A DNA stretch of 64,000 nucleotides from Candidatus Symbiopectobacterium endolongispinus (GTDB lineage: Bacteria; Pseudomonadota; Gammaproteobacteria; Enterobacterales; Enterobacteriaceae): the NCBI RefSeq assembly GCF_018777385.1, contig NZ_JAFJYB010000005.1:186001-250000 (forward strand), written 5' to 3'. The notes under the pieces were generated by a model. It saw only the letters and a program-made list of their open reading frames with translations, was not told the DNA's origin and searched no databases. Positions 11,564-22,110 of the stretch are shown here, one piece after another. The stretch's first letter is position 1, and each line of letters starts with the position of its first letter. Position numbers and translations under genes: made by a program.

Positions 11564-11936
11564 AAGTGACTTATGGCTGGATACTGGTGCTGGCGCTGTA
11601 CTCACCGGTAGCACTCAGCGATCTTGCACGCACAGGGCGTGATCCCTTTCAGCCAGTCGCTAGGCACACAGTCGATGGGGATGAAATTGTGCGATGGCGG
11701 CTGGAAGGTGTGATTGGGGATAGCGCAGGGTGGTCTGGCTGGCTTTCTACGCCAGGGAGCCTTGGCTCATGGTGAACGTGGGCGATGCGCTGGCATCAAC
11801 GGGGTGGACCATTAGCGCCATCGACGAGCACGGTGTTCAGGTGGAAAAGTCGGTGGTGGATGTAACCGGACAAGCACGCCATTGGGTGCGAACGCTGCCT
11901 GTTGCACGGTCATCGCGCCATGGCGAGATACGCTGA
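11560..11936 (+). pseudogene. hofP: HofP (pilus assembly lipoprotein-like), frameshifted
   Basis: Begins MKVTYGWILVLALYSPVAL (signal-like) with the RDPFQPVAR motif of the HofP/PilP family. The frame changes near 11730-11770: the first ends at LGSW, the second continues VNVGDALASTGWTISAIDEHGVQVEKS to the natural stop at 11936. One frameshift is enough to explain it. Confidence 0.78.
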
Positions 11937-11968
11937 GTTTTGCAGCGCTGCACACGGAGGGAAACAAG

Positions 11969-13177
11969 ATGAAAAGGCCAGGGAAGCTGAGTGCTTTGGG
12001 GGTGTTACTGTGTACCTTGCTGGGATGGCATGCTGTATTTGCCAAGGCGCTGATGCCAACCATTTCATTAGCGTTTGACGATGCGCCTGTGCAGAAAATC
12101 GTGCAGGCGCTCGCTGAACACCAGCGGTTGAATGTGGTGGTTGCGCCTGAGGTTAACGGCGTGATGAGCCTGCGTTTAAACCACGTTCCCTGGCAGCAGG
12201 CGTTAGACATTGTTGCGCTTCAGGGCGCGCTGTCAATTGAGCGCAGGGGTAATGTGTTGCTGGTGTCTTCACTTGCGACAGAAACTCGTCAGACAGTGTT
12301 GGAAAATCGCCTTTTCACCCTGCAATACGCCGATGCGCAAGAGGTTGCCAACAGCGTGCTGGCACAGCGCAGTACGCTGTTATCGGAACAGGGTAGCGTG
12401 AGTGCTGATACGCGCACCAATACCCTCTTGGTGCGCGATGTTCAGGCGATAGTGCAGTCGTTACAGGCGTGGATTGACACGCTGGATAGGCCTGTTGCTC
12501 AAGTACAATTAGCCGCACACATTGTCACCATCAGCAGCGACAGTTTACGGGAATTAGGGGCTAGTTGGGGCATGGGCGAGCTGACGCAAGCGAGCCGAAC
12601 GCTGCGCTTGAATGACTTTAACGTTAACCTGCCGGTGGAATCGCCCGCGGGTAGCGTTGGATTCAATCTGGCACGCTTGAGTGGCAGATTGCTCGATTTA
12701 GAATTGTCAGCGCTTGAGCATGAGAACCAGGTTGAAATCATCGCCAGCCCGCGTCTTTTTACTGCGCATAAGCAGATGGCCAGTATCAAGCAGGGTACGG
12801 AAATTCCCCAGCGGCACCAGCGGTGCGACCGCCATCCAGTTTAAAGAAGCGGTATTGGGTATGGAAGTAACGCCTACGGTGCTGCGTGAGGGCAAAATTA
12901 TCCTTAACCTGAAAATCAGCCAAAACATGCCAGGGTTGGTGATTAAACAGAGCGACAATGTTGAAACACTCGCGATCGATAAACAAGAAATTCAAACCCA
13001 GGTTACGGTGTCTGATGGTGAGACGATTGTGTTGGGTGGGATTTTTCAACAACAAAAAATCGAGGGGAACGAAAAGTACCGCTGCTGGGTTCACTGTTTC
13101 AATATCAAAGAACTGAGCGTAGGCGACGTGAACTGGTAATTTTTATCACTCCGACATTGGTCGCCGCTTCGTCGTGA
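11969..13177 (+). pseudogene. hofQ: HofQ secretin, frameshifted
   Basis: Outer-membrane secretin (GspD/PilQ family) thought to pass DNA into the periplasm. The ATG at 11969 follows GGAGGG; a signal peptide and N-domains (FDDAPVQKIVQALAEHQ...) lead into the secretin domain. The frame breaks near 12815 in GTEIP/GTSGATAIQF and again near 13080 (KYRCWVHC against the expected PLLGSLFQ), with the final conserved LVIFITPTLV in a third frame. Two frameshifts. Confidence 0.88.
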
Positions 13178-13513
13178 TAGGTGTATAACGGTGTGCTCGG
13201 CGATCCACGTTTTACCCGTTCCCGCTTTCTCAGTTTGACGCTGCGCTGGATTTAGCATACAAGGTTAGCCCATTGAGCGCTGCGGTCTGTCGAAGCGGAA
13301 TTATCTTACCGAAAGATGCCTAATTAATACGCTTTTTGCTGTTTGGCGCGGGGCGAGACATTTTATTCGGTTGCCAAATGCCCCTGAGTATTGAGATAAT
13401 TTTCTGTCTGATTCTCGAACTATCGCTCATGAGGTTTCAGTTTAGGTCCCGCCGCTGGGTTGATTGGCGGGGCGGGTTATCATTAACGAATAGTCTTAGT
13501 AACACCAAAAAAC
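13178..13513 (+). promoter_or_regulatory. aroK leader region
   Basis: 336 bp without a gene. Near the 3' end a CCCGCCGC / GGCGGGGCGGG inverted repeat (13448-13477) precedes aroK. The stretch around ATGAGGTTTCAGTTTAGGTCCCG resembles the E. coli aroK leader as I recall it. No clear -35/-10 pair identified. Confidence 0.4.
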
Positions 13514-14035
13514 ATGGCAGAGAAACGCAATATCTTTCTGGTTGGGCCTATGGGTGCCGGCAAAAGCACTATTGGCCGTCAGTTGGCTCAGCAACTCAAT
13601 ATGGAGTTTTTCGACTCCGATCAAGAAATTGAGCGACGCACCGGGGCTGATGTGGGCTGGGTTTTTGATCTCGAAGGCGAAGAAGGTTTTCGCGAACGCG
13701 AAGAAAAAGTCATCAACGAATTGACCGGAAAACAGGGTATCGTACTGGCTACCGGAGGTGGCTCAGTAAAATCACGCGAGACGCGCAATCGCCTGTCTGC
13801 GCGCGGCGTTGTGGTCTATTTGGAAACCACCATTGAAAAACAGTCGGCGCGCACGCAGCGTGACAAAAAGCGTCCTTTGCTTCAGGTAGAGGATCCGCCG
13901 CGCGAAGTATTGGGGGCGTTAGCAAGAGAGCGTAACCCGCTGTATGAAGAAATTGCTGATGTCACCATTCGCACGGATGAGCAGAGCGCCAAGGTGGTTG
14001 CCAACCAGATTATCAGTATGTTGGATGGCAACTGA
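13514..14035 (+). CDS. aroK: Shikimate kinase I
   Basis: Phosphorylates shikimate in aromatic amino-acid synthesis. Walker [10 protein letters not shown] at residues 11-19, shikimate-binding [12 protein letters not shown], the ATGGGSV motif and the RPLLQ lid are all present. 173 residues, the usual size, with the conserved C terminus. Starts 49 bp before aroB, with which it forms the usual operon. No lesion. Confidence 0.95.
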   Translation: MAEKRNIFLVGPMGAGKSTIGRQLAQQLNMEFFDSDQEIERRTGADVGWVFDLEGEEGFREREEKVINELTGKQGIVLATGGGSVKSRETRNRLSARGVVVYLETTIEKQSARTQRDKKRPLLQVEDPPREVLGALARERNPLYEEIADVTIRTDEQSAKVVANQIISMLDGN

Positions 14036-14083
14036 GTAACAACATCGCCCTGAGCTCCGGGGCCAAGCGGGTGAACCACGCGC

Positions 14084-15169
14084 ATGGAAAGAATTACCGT
14101 AACATTAGGGGAACGCAGCTATCCCATTACGATAGCCGCTGGGTTGTTTGCTGACCCAGTTTCTTTTATGCCGCTGACCGCGGGCGAACAGGTGATGTTG
14201 GTGACCAACCAGACGCTGGCTCCGCTCTATCTTGAGGCAGTGAGCCGTGTGCTGGAACAGGCTGGTGTGAAAGTCGACCACGTCATATTGCCAGACGGCG
14301 AGCAGTATAAATCGCTAACGGTATTGAACGACGTCTTTACCGCATTGCTGCAAAAACCCCATGGTCGGGACACAACGATCGTTGCTCTGGGTGGTGGTGT
14401 GATTGGCGATCTGGCGGGCTTTGCTGCCGCCAGCTATCAACGTGGCGTGCGCTTTATTCAGGTACCTACAACGCTGCTATCACAGGTTGACTCCTCTGTC
14501 GGCGGGAAGACGGCGGTCAATCATCCGCTCGGTAAAAACATGATTGGCGCGTTCTATCAGCCCGCTTCTGTGGTTATCGATTTGGATTGTCTTCGCACCT
14601 TACCGGCCCGGGAGTTTTCCTCCGGCCTGGCCGAGGTGATCAAATACGGGATTATTCTTGATGGCGAGTTCTTCGTTTGGTTGGAGAATAATCTTGACGC
14701 TGTCCGTGCGCTGGAGCCTGCGGCGCTCTCTTACTGCATCCGCCGTTGCTGTGAACTGAAAGCCGAGGTGGTGGCTGCTGATGAACGCGAAAGCGGGGTG
14801 CGTGTGCTGCTTAACCTGGGTCATACTTATGGTCATGCAATCGAAGCTGAAATGGGGTATGGCAACTGGTTACACGGTGAAGCGGTGGCGGTGGGCATGA
14901 TGATGGCCGCGCACTCGGCGAGAAGGCTAGGCCAGTTCAGCGTGTCGGACATCGATCGTATTCGCGCATTGCTCGAGCGTGCAGGATTGCCGATTCAGGG
15001 CCCGGATGCGATGTCGCCAGAATCTTATCTTCCCCATATGATGCGTGATAAAAAGGTACAGGCGGGCGAGCTGCGCCTGGTTTTACCTACCGCAATTGGA
15101 CGCTCGGAAGTGCGTGGCGGCGTATCACACTATATTGTGTTGACGTCTATCGCTGATTGCCGGGCGTGA
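14084..15169 (+). CDS. aroB: 3-dehydroquinate synthase
   Basis: Converts DAHP to 3-dehydroquinate, second step of the shikimate pathway. NAD-binding DGEQYKS and [13 protein letters not shown], substrate/metal region [24 protein letters not shown], and zinc-ligand segments [12 protein letters not shown] and [13 protein letters not shown] are all visible. 361 residues, essentially full length. In the aroK-aroB-damX-dam-rpe-gph-trpS cluster typical of enterics. Confidence 0.95.
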   Translation: MERITVTLGERSYPITIAAGLFADPVSFMPLTAGEQVMLVTNQTLAPLYLEAVSRVLEQAGVKVDHVILPDGEQYKSLTVLNDVFTALLQKPHGRDTTIVALGGGVIGDLAGFAAASYQRGVRFIQVPTTLLSQVDSSVGGKTAVNHPLGKNMIGAFYQPASVVIDLDCLRTLPAREFSSGLAEVIKYGIILDGEFFVWLENNLDAVRALEPAALSYCIRRCCELKAEVVAADERESGVRVLLNLGHTYGHAIEAEMGYGNWLHGEAVAVGMMMAAHSARRLGQFSVSDIDRIRALLERAGLPIQGPDAMSPESYLPHMMRDKKVQAGELRLVLPTAIGRSEVRGGVSHYIVLTSIADCRA

Positions 15170-15300
15170 ATGCGGTTTTTCGGGTATTTGCGGACATATT
15201 CACGCTGATGGTTTATGGTTAATAGAAGATAATGTCTTATAATTCAACAATTCGCTTACCGCGCAGCGAGTATATGTTTTTTATAGTTGGAGGGGTTTAA

Positions 15301-16302
15301 ATGGACGAATTTAAACCAGAAAATGCGTTAAAACCGGATACCAGCGATCGGCGGCCACAACGTCAGCAACGCAGCCCCCGTCTTTCTGCGCCGCAGTTAG
15401 CGCTCTCTCGTCAACATTTGATGATTGGTATCGGGATCGTGGTGCTGGTGTTGTTGATCATCGGCGTAGACTCAGCCTTGCAATCGCCGTCTAAACCGGC
15501 GGAAGGCGCGCCAACGGCAGCGTCGGGTAACGGTGAGAAGAGTATCGATTTATCCTCTTCTTCTTCGATGGCGCAGGTAACGCCCGCCCAAGGGGACGCC
15601 GCATCAGGAAACGCTACCGCGCCGGGTCAGCCGCAAACCTTGAATGCGCCGCCGGTCGCAAGTTCACCGACACAAGCACAAGTCACGCCCCCGCCTGTCG
15701 GGCAGCAGCGTGTTGAGTTGCCGGGCAACATGACGGATGCGCTTTCGACGCAGCAAGAGAAGGTTAACGCCTTCTCGCAAGGAGCGACCTCGGGCTCCTC
15801 GCCGGTAACTACTCTGCCGATTGCGCCTGCTACTGTGGTTCCTTCAGCGAAAAACCCGCCGCACGTCTCAGAGAAGACGGCGCAGGAGAAGGCTGCACAT
15901 GCTAAAAACGTTCAGGATAAGGCCGCACAGAGCAAATCAGTCCTAACGCCAGCGCAAAAAGTGCCGATGACATCAGGCAAGCCGACATCCTCTGGGAACA
16001 AGGCGACGGTTTCAGGACAGGGAGGATCGATTCAGAATGCGCCCGTCAGCCATTTCACACTGCAATTGAGCAGTGCATCACGTTCAGATACACTGAAAGC
16101 TTACGCCACACAGCACAACCTACCCAACGCCTGGGTTTATGAAACCAAGCGGGACGGTAAGCCCTGGTATGTATTGGTGAACGGTGTTTACGCTTCTTCT
16201 GCGGAAGCGAAACAGGCGGCGGCATCGCTTCCTGCGGCCGTGCAGGCACAAAAACCATGGGTTAAGCCGATCCGTCAGGTGAAGCAGGACTTGAATAAGT
16301 AA
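15301..16302 (+). CDS. damX: Cell division protein DamX (SPOR domain)
   Basis: Bitopic inner-membrane division protein. A short cytoplasmic part begins MDEFKPENALKPD as in E. coli, a membrane helix follows at about residues 40-59 (LMIGIGIVVLVLLIIGVDSA), then a long low-complexity Pro/Ala/Thr/Gln periplasmic linker. The C-terminal SPOR domain (FTLQLSSASRSDTLKAYA... WYVLVNGVYASSAEAKQA) binds denuded septal peptidoglycan. 333 residues, shorter than E. coli (428) because the acidic cytoplasmic region and the linker are reduced. SD GGAGG at 15291. Confidence 0.9.
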   Translation: MDEFKPENALKPDTSDRRPQRQQRSPRLSAPQLALSRQHLMIGIGIVVLVLLIIGVDSALQSPSKPAEGAPTAASGNGEKSIDLSSSSSMAQVTPAQGDAASGNATAPGQPQTLNAPPVASSPTQAQVTPPPVGQQRVELPGNMTDALSTQQEKVNAFSQGATSGSSPVTTLPIAPATVVPSAKNPPHVSEKTAQEKAAHAKNVQDKAAQSKSVLTPAQKVPMTSGKPTSSGNKATVSGQGGSIQNAPVSHFTLQLSSASRSDTLKAYATQHNLPNAWVYETKRDGKPWYVLVNGVYASSAEAKQAAASLPAAVQAQKPWVKPIRQVKQDLNK

Positions 16303-16382
16303 CACCAATTTTAGCCATGATGTGCTGTCTGACACAGAGTACAATCCGCGGCTCTGAAATGTAATGATTAACTAACGACGGC

Positions 16383-17213
16383 ATGAAGAAGAACCGCGCT
16401 TTTTTAAAATGGGCTGGTGGGAAGTATCCGCTGGTAGAAGAGATTCGCCGCTATCTACCTGAAGGAGACTGTTTAATTGAGCCGTTTGTCGGGGCCGGTT
16501 CGGTGTTTTTGAATACGGAATACGACCGTTACATCCTGGCGGACATTAACAGTGACCTCATCAATCTCTACGATATCGTTAAGACGCAAACCGACGATTT
16601 CATTCGTGACGCGCGCGAACTGTTCACCGATGAGTACAACGTGGCGGAAATATTTTATCTGTTGCGTGATGAGTTCAATCTTTGTACGGTGCCTTATCGT
16701 CATCGTCGTGCGGTACTGTTTTTGTATCTGAATCGCCACTGTTATAACGGATTGTGCCGCTATAACATGCGGGGCGAATTCAACGTGCCCTTTGGCCGTT
16801 ACAAAAAACCGTATTTTCCCGAAGAGGAGTTACGCTGGTTCGCCCTCAAAGCGCGCAATGCCACTTTTGTTTGTGAGCATTATCAGCAGACTTTGCTCAA
16901 AGCAACGCAAGGTGCGGTGGTCTATTGCGATCCTCCTTATGCTCCGCTTTCCGCAACGGCGAATTTTACGGCGTATCACACGAATAATTTCAACAACATC
17001 GATCAACAGAGCCTGGCGACGCTGGCGTATCGGTTGTCGGTGGAGAGTGCCATTCCCGTACTGATATCCAACCATGATACTGAGCTGACTCGAGCGTGGT
17101 ATCAGGAGGCGGCGCTGTATGTGGTAAGGGCGAGACGCACCATCAGTCGCAATATCATGGGGCGGAGCAAGGTTAATGAGCTGTTGGCGCTCTATGGTGC
17201 GCCACTGCGTTAA
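16383..17213 (+). CDS. dam: DNA adenine methylase (GATC)
   Basis: Methylates adenine in GATC for mismatch-repair strand choice and replication timing. AdoMet motif I region AFLKWAGGKY and EPFVGAGSVF, catalytic DPPYAPLS, and the DNA-binding block YNGLCRYN are present in 276 residues. Just before that block the usual NRYGYNG reads NRHCYNG, two substitutions next to residues that contact DNA in E. coli Dam (Tyr119-Arg124), which are themselves kept. Probably functional. Because mismatch repair depends on Dam, this is relevant to the many small indels in the window. Confidence 0.92.
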   Translation: MKKNRAFLKWAGGKYPLVEEIRRYLPEGDCLIEPFVGAGSVFLNTEYDRYILADINSDLINLYDIVKTQTDDFIRDARELFTDEYNVAEIFYLLRDEFNLCTVPYRHRRAVLFLYLNRHCYNGLCRYNMRGEFNVPFGRYKKPYFPEEELRWFALKARNATFVCEHYQQTLLKATQGAVVYCDPPYAPLSATANFTAYHTNNFNNIDQQSLATLAYRLSVESAIPVLISNHDTELTRAWYQEAALYVVRARRTISRNIMGRSKVNELLALYGAPLR

Positions 17214-17267
17214 TACCCGATGCGCGCGCATAGCGCTGGTTATCCTACAAACTGTTTGGAGATACGA

Positions 17268-17945
17268 ATGAAGCCTTTCTTGATCGCTCCGTCCATCTTA
17301 TCGGCCTACTTTGCCCGGTTAGGGGAAGACACCGCCAGTGTGCTGGCTGCTGGAGCCGATGTGGTTCACTTCGATGTCATGGATAACCACTATGTTCCCA
17401 ACCTGACTATCGGGCCGCTGGTGCTTAAAGCATTGCGCAACTATGGCATTAACGCCCCTATCGATGTTCATCTGATGGTGAAACCGGTAGACCGTATTAT
17501 TCCCGATTTTGCCGAAGCCGGTGCCAGCTTTATCACCTTCCATCCGGAAGCCTCCGAGCATGTCGATCGCTCGCTGCAACTGATCAAGGATCACAGCTGC
17601 AAAGCCGGGCTGGTGCTGAATCCGGCGACGCCGCTCAGTTGCCTTGATTATGTAATGGACAAGCTGGATATCATTCTGTTGATGTCGGTCAACCCTGGCT
17701 TTGGCGGGCAATCTTTTATTCCCGGCACGTTAGATAAGCTGCGTCAGGTACGCCAACGCATCGATGAGAGCGGCTATGACATTCGACTGGAAGTGGATGG
17801 CGGTGTAAAAGTCGATAACATTGCCCAGATTGCGCAAGCCGGTGCGGATATGTTCGTGGCAGGCTCTGCTATTTTCGGTCACCCCGATTATCGCGCTGTC
17901 ATTGATAACATGCGCAGTGAATTGAGTAAGGTATCTCATGGCTGA
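17268..17945 (+). CDS. rpe: Ribulose-phosphate 3-epimerase
   Basis: Interconverts ribulose-5-P and xylulose-5-P. The ATG at 17268 follows TTTGGAG and gives [12 protein letters not shown] as in E. coli; the longer upstream reading is not conserved. Metal/catalytic segments [36 protein letters not shown] and LEVDGGV are intact. The normally conserved Asp in SILSADFARLG is Tyr here ([11 protein letters not shown], a GAC to TAC change). This is unusual in a core enzyme. Overlaps gph by 8 bp. Confidence 0.92.
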   Translation: MKPFLIAPSILSAYFARLGEDTASVLAAGADVVHFDVMDNHYVPNLTIGPLVLKALRNYGINAPIDVHLMVKPVDRIIPDFAEAGASFITFHPEASEHVDRSLQLIKDHSCKAGLVLNPATPLSCLDYVMDKLDIILLMSVNPGFGGQSFIPGTLDKLRQVRQRIDESGYDIRLEVDGGVKVDNIAQIAQAGADMFVAGSAIFGHPDYRAVIDNMRSELSKVSHG

Positions 17946-18530
17946 CATCAGTATGGTTCGCGGGTTGGCTTTCGATCTGGATGGCACGCTGGTCGACAGC
18001 GCGCCGGGTTTGGCGGATGCCGTTGATATGGCGCTGCAAGCGCTGAATCTGCCTGCGGCGGGTAAAGCGCTGGTTGCTACCTGGATCGGCAACGGTGCTG
18101 ATGTGCTGGTGGAGCGGGCGTTGTGCTGGGCGGGAATGACGCCTACGGCGCAAGATACCAGCTGGCGTTAGTCACCAATAAGCCGACGCCTTTTGTCGCG
18201 CCGCTGCTGGAGACGCTGGGTATTGCCGGGTTGTTTAGCCAGATTGTCGGCGGTGATGATGTCAAAATTAAAAAGCCGCATCCTGCGCCGCTCTATCTGG
18301 TATTGGCACAGAAGGGGTTACTGGCATCCGAATTGTTGTTTGTCGGCGATTCGCGCAACGATATTCAAGCGGCACAGGCCGCAGGTTGCCCGAACGTGGG
18401 CATGACTTATGGCTATAACTACGGAGAAGCCATTGCGCTGAGTCAACCTGACGTGGTGCTTGAGCGCTCCTCACAACTTTTGCCCCTGGTGGGGCCACTT
18501 ACGTCAAAAAATCAGGAAGCGTCAACATGA
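17938..18530 (+). pseudogene. gph: Phosphoglycolate phosphatase, internal deletion
   Basis: HAD phosphatase that removes 2-phosphoglycolate. The N terminus with motif I ([19 protein letters not shown]) is in place. After VERALCWAG the frame ends at TAG (18169-18171), and the C-terminal half ([13 protein letters not shown]... [16 protein letters not shown]) is in another frame. About 55 residues of the cap domain expected between them are missing. Deletion plus frameshift. It lies in its usual place between rpe and trpS, overlapping both. Confidence 0.9.
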
Positions 18531-19531
18531 ATAAGCCCATAGTTTTTAGCGGCACACAGCCGTCCGGTGAACTTACCATTGGTAACTACATGGGTGCATT
18601 ACGTCAGTGGGTGAACATGCAGGATGATTACGATTGCATATACTGCATCGTTGATCTGCATGCCATCACCGTGCGTCAGGACCCCCAGCAGTTGCGCAAA
18701 GCAACGTTGGATACGCTGGCGCTCTATCTGGCCTGTGGTATTGATCCGCAGAAAAGCACCATCTTCGTTCAGTCTCATGTGCCAGAGCACACGCAACTGA
18801 GCTGGGTGCTAAATTGCTATTCCTACTTTGGTGAACTGAGCCGCATGACGCAGTTCAAAGACAAATCAGCGCGCTATTCCGACAATATCACTGCCGGTTT
18901 GTTTGACTATCCGGTGCTGATGGCGGCCGATATTCTGCTGTATCAAACCCATCAAGTGCCGATGGGTGAAGATCAGAAACAGCATCTGGAATTGAGCCGC
19001 GATATTGCTCAGCGCTTCAATGCGCTCTACGGTGACGTTTTCAAAGTGCCAGAGCCGTTTATTCCCAAATCTGGCGCGCGTGTGATGTCGCTGCTGGACC
19101 CCACCAAAAAAATGTCCAAGTCGGATGACAACCGCAATAACGTGATTGGACTGCTGGAAGATCCGAAAGCCGTAGTGAAAAAAATCAAACGTGCTGTGAC
19201 GGATTCCGATGAACCGCCAGTAGTGCGTTATGACATTGTCAACAAGGCGGGGGTATCCAACCTGCTGGATATTCTGTCCGGAGTTACGAGAAAACCGATT
19301 CCTGAACTGGAAAAAGCCTTTGAAGGCCAGATGTATGGCCACCTGAAGGGCGAGGTCGCACAAGCCGTTTCCGATATGCTGACCGAGTTGCAGGCGCGCT
19401 ATCATCATTTCCGCAACGATGAAGCTTTCTTGCAACAGGTGATGCGTGACGGTGCTGAAAAAGCGCGTCTCAAAGCCACTGCGACGCTGAAAAAAGTGTA
19501 CGACGCGGTAGGTTTCGTCGCTCATCCGTAA
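18527..19531 (+). CDS. trpS: Tryptophanyl-tRNA synthetase
   Basis: Class I aminoacyl-tRNA synthetase. The HIGH-equivalent is in [20 protein letters not shown] and KMSKS in [14 protein letters not shown]. 334 residues, full length, matching E. coli throughout. Starts 4 bp inside the end of gph. Last gene of the conserved block before the accessory region. Confidence 0.96.
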   Translation: MNKPIVFSGTQPSGELTIGNYMGALRQWVNMQDDYDCIYCIVDLHAITVRQDPQQLRKATLDTLALYLACGIDPQKSTIFVQSHVPEHTQLSWVLNCYSYFGELSRMTQFKDKSARYSDNITAGLFDYPVLMAADILLYQTHQVPMGEDQKQHLELSRDIAQRFNALYGDVFKVPEPFIPKSGARVMSLLDPTKKMSKSDDNRNNVIGLLEDPKAVVKKIKRAVTDSDEPPVVRYDIVNKAGVSNLLDILSGVTRKPIPELEKAFEGQMYGHLKGEVAQAVSDMLTELQARYHHFRNDEAFLQQVMRDGAEKARLKATATLKKVYDAVGFVAHP

Positions 19532-19814
19532 TCTGTGGGGCGGGCTGATTTATCGGCTCGGCCGCATTATATCTCTCTTTCTTCCGTCATTTCTGCGCGT
19601 GCAAAACTTCCTCTTTTGCACCTTTATTTCGTGTGGCATTATTTAACGTATCCATATCGAGTGGTTTCTGTTATTTATAAACAAAGATATAAAGTAATGT
19701 TTGTTCGTATACTCATGCGTTGAATCACAGGGTTATACGGTTAAAACTCAGTATTTTATTATTAAAACGATTTAATAATCAAAGTTCACTTAATAAATAG
19801 GTGATAAATAACAC

Positions 19815-20453
19815 ATGCCTCAACTCTACCTCTATATTTTATTATCAAGCTTGACCATTGCCAGTCCAGGCCCGGGGGTGTTGCTGACAATAACCAATAT
19901 GCTCAACTTTAACCTGAAGAATGCTGTCGCCGATATATTGGGCATAGCAGCGGGCATGGGGGCTATCTCGGTGGTTGCGGCAAGCAGTGTTGGTGTACTT
20001 ATCGTTTCATCCTCTTATTCTCTGATTGTTGTCAAAGTGGCAGGGGCTTCGTATCTCGCCTATCTGGGTGTTAAATTGTATAAATCGGCACCTAAGTTAG
20101 TAGATAAAAATCGGATGGTGAATATCAATGAAATGCCATCTACGATCGCCAGATTCCGACAGGGCTTTTTGCTTTCGCTGTTAAACCCTAAGCCGATTGT
20201 TTTCTTTATGGCCCTGTTTCCTCAATTTATTACTAATAACAACTCCTACGTTTTTCAATTTCTCGTCCTTTCATTAACCTTTTGTCTATTAGTTATAGTT
20301 ATTCATTGTATTTATGGTGTTTTTGCCAGCGCAATAAAAAGAGAAATTTCATCTCACCATCTGCTTTCTGTACTCAACAAAGTCGGCGTAGTCATTTTTA
20401 TGCTTTTCTCTGCCGGATTGTTCATTTCATCGTTGCTGCCGTTCTGGCAGTAG
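19815..20453 (+). CDS. LysE/RhtB-family amino-acid exporter
   Basis: 212-residue hydrophobic protein with the family N-terminal signature SPGPGVLLTITNML and five to six predicted membrane segments, plus the conserved LLNPKPIVFFMALFP. This family exports amino acids or related metabolites; the substrate cannot be read from sequence. AT-richer than its neighbours and no strong ribosome-binding site. The 280 bp upstream (19532-19814) are AT-rich and empty. It sits next to repeat arm 1 in a position where many enterics have other genes, so it is probably acquired. Confidence 0.8.
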   Translation: MPQLYLYILLSSLTIASPGPGVLLTITNMLNFNLKNAVADILGIAAGMGAISVVAASSVGVLIVSSSYSLIVVKVAGASYLAYLGVKLYKSAPKLVDKNRMVNINEMPSTIARFRQGFLLSLLNPKPIVFFMALFPQFITNNNSYVFQFLVLSLTFCLLVIVIHCIYGVFASAIKREISSHHLLSVLNKVGVVIFMLFSAGLFISSLLPFWQ

Positions 20454-20545
20454 TTAAACGCTGTTGCCAGCCCTGTTTCGAGTCTGGCGATGGTTGAACC
20501 TTCGTGCCTAAGGGGCGGGAAATTTGGCCCGCCCATAGGCTGACG

Positions 20546-22001
20546 TTACGCTTGAGGAATTGGCGGAACCACGCCATCGGGAATCGGGTTCTCAAACGGT
20601 GTAACGCTCAATTTCTCGGCCAGTTCCGCTTTTGCTTGTGCCACCAGCGCCGGGTTCTGTAGCAAATCCACGGTTAATGACGCCATGGCTTCGGCTGCAT
20701 AGGCGGTGCCTTTGTGCGCCGCGGGCGCTTTACCCTGCGCTACCAACTGCCAGGAGTGGGCCGGGGTGCCGATGGCGTAGGTGGCGGCACGGATTTGTAC
20801 AGTAGGAACTACCCAGCTTACCGTACCGACGTCGGTAGAACCGATAAAGCTATCGTCTGGGCTGTAAAGCGGATAGATACCTTCATGCAGCGATTCGCCT
20901 GCTTTAGGTTTTACGCCAAAACGCGCGTAGGAATTGGCAATATCTTCTGCACTCATGGCAGTTTGGAATTTGGCGGCAAAAGCGCGATCCGCATCATCGA
21001 ACTGGATGGGGTCAAGCGCCAGCAGATGTTCATGCATGCGCTGTTCCAACGGTGCGTTACCCAGTAAGTTGGCATCGCCGCTGATCACTTCCCAACTCAC
21101 TTCTGTTTCGGTCATCAGCGCTGCACCTTGTGCGATTTTCTTCACACGTTTCACTAACTGGTGAAGTTCAGGTAACTGACGCGTCCGTACCAGATAGCGT
21201 ACCGTTGCGTTGGCCTGAACGACGTTAGGTGCATGACCACCGCTGCCGGTGATGGCGTAGTGCACGCGCGCCGATGACGGCATGTGTTCGCGCATGTAGT
21301 TAACGCCAACGTTCATCAGCTCTACGGCATCCAGCGTACTGCGTCCCAGATGTGGGCTGCTGGCGGCGTGCGAAGCGCGGCCTTTGAAATAAAAGTTCAG
21401 TTCGTTGCAAGCCAGAGAATCCGGGCTGTTAACGCCGGTAAAGGTGGCTAGGTGCCAGCAGATGGCAATATCCACATCGTCAAATACGCCCTCTTTGACC
21501 ATAAAACCTTTGGAGGAGCCGCCCTCTTCCGCCGGACAACCGTAAAAGCGCACGGTGCCGGATAACTGATGCTGTTGCAGGTAATCTTTTACCGCAGTGG
21601 CGGCCTGCAATGCGGCGGTGCCAAGCAAATTGTGGCCGCAGCCGTGACCGTTACCACCCGCATCGATAGGGCAAGGCTCAGCGACGCCCGCTTGCTGGCT
21701 CAGGCCCGGCAACGCATCGTATTCACCCAGTAGGGCAATCACCGGTTTACCGGAACCAAATTAGCCCAGCAAGGCGGTTGGCATCCCGGCAATACCCGTT
21801 GTCAGGCGAAAGCCTTCCTGCTTGAGTACCGCTTCATGCAGTGCAGCAGAGCGGGTTTCTTCATAGTTGAGTTCCGGTACATCCCAGATGCTATCGCTGA
21901 GCGCGGTGAACTGCGGATTTTTCGCGGCAATCAGTTCGCGCAGGGCGCTAACGGTGTGTGTCTATGGCGGGCAAGGTGTGTTGTTCTGATGGCGAAGTCA
22001 T
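20546..22001 (-). pseudogene. M20 amidohydrolase (AbgB-like), copy in arm 1, broken
   Basis: M20-family metallo-amidohydrolase resembling p-aminobenzoyl-glutamate hydrolase subunit B (GEYDALPGLSQQAG, GNGHGCGHNLLG, CPAEEGGSSKGF, PHLGRSTLDAVELM). The start ATG at 22001 follows AGGAGCACC. A frameshift in a CA-rich stretch near 21965 ends the first frame after about 15 codons. A TAA at 21762-21764 interrupts ALLG-x-FGSGKPVIALLGEYD. The remaining 398 codons to 20546 are intact. Last gene of the transporter operon, so it likely hydrolysed the imported compound. Both lesions recur in arm 2. The 3' third (20546-21066) lies outside the repeat and exists only here. Confidence 0.85.
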
Positions 22002-22110
22002 GGATCAGGTGCTCCTGCGGTGATAACCGTGAATACGGTGGGAAATAAAGAAGACGTGGCGTCAATCAGACGCCACGTTCGTGGTTCACATTAGGTTCGC
22101 GAGAAGGCGA

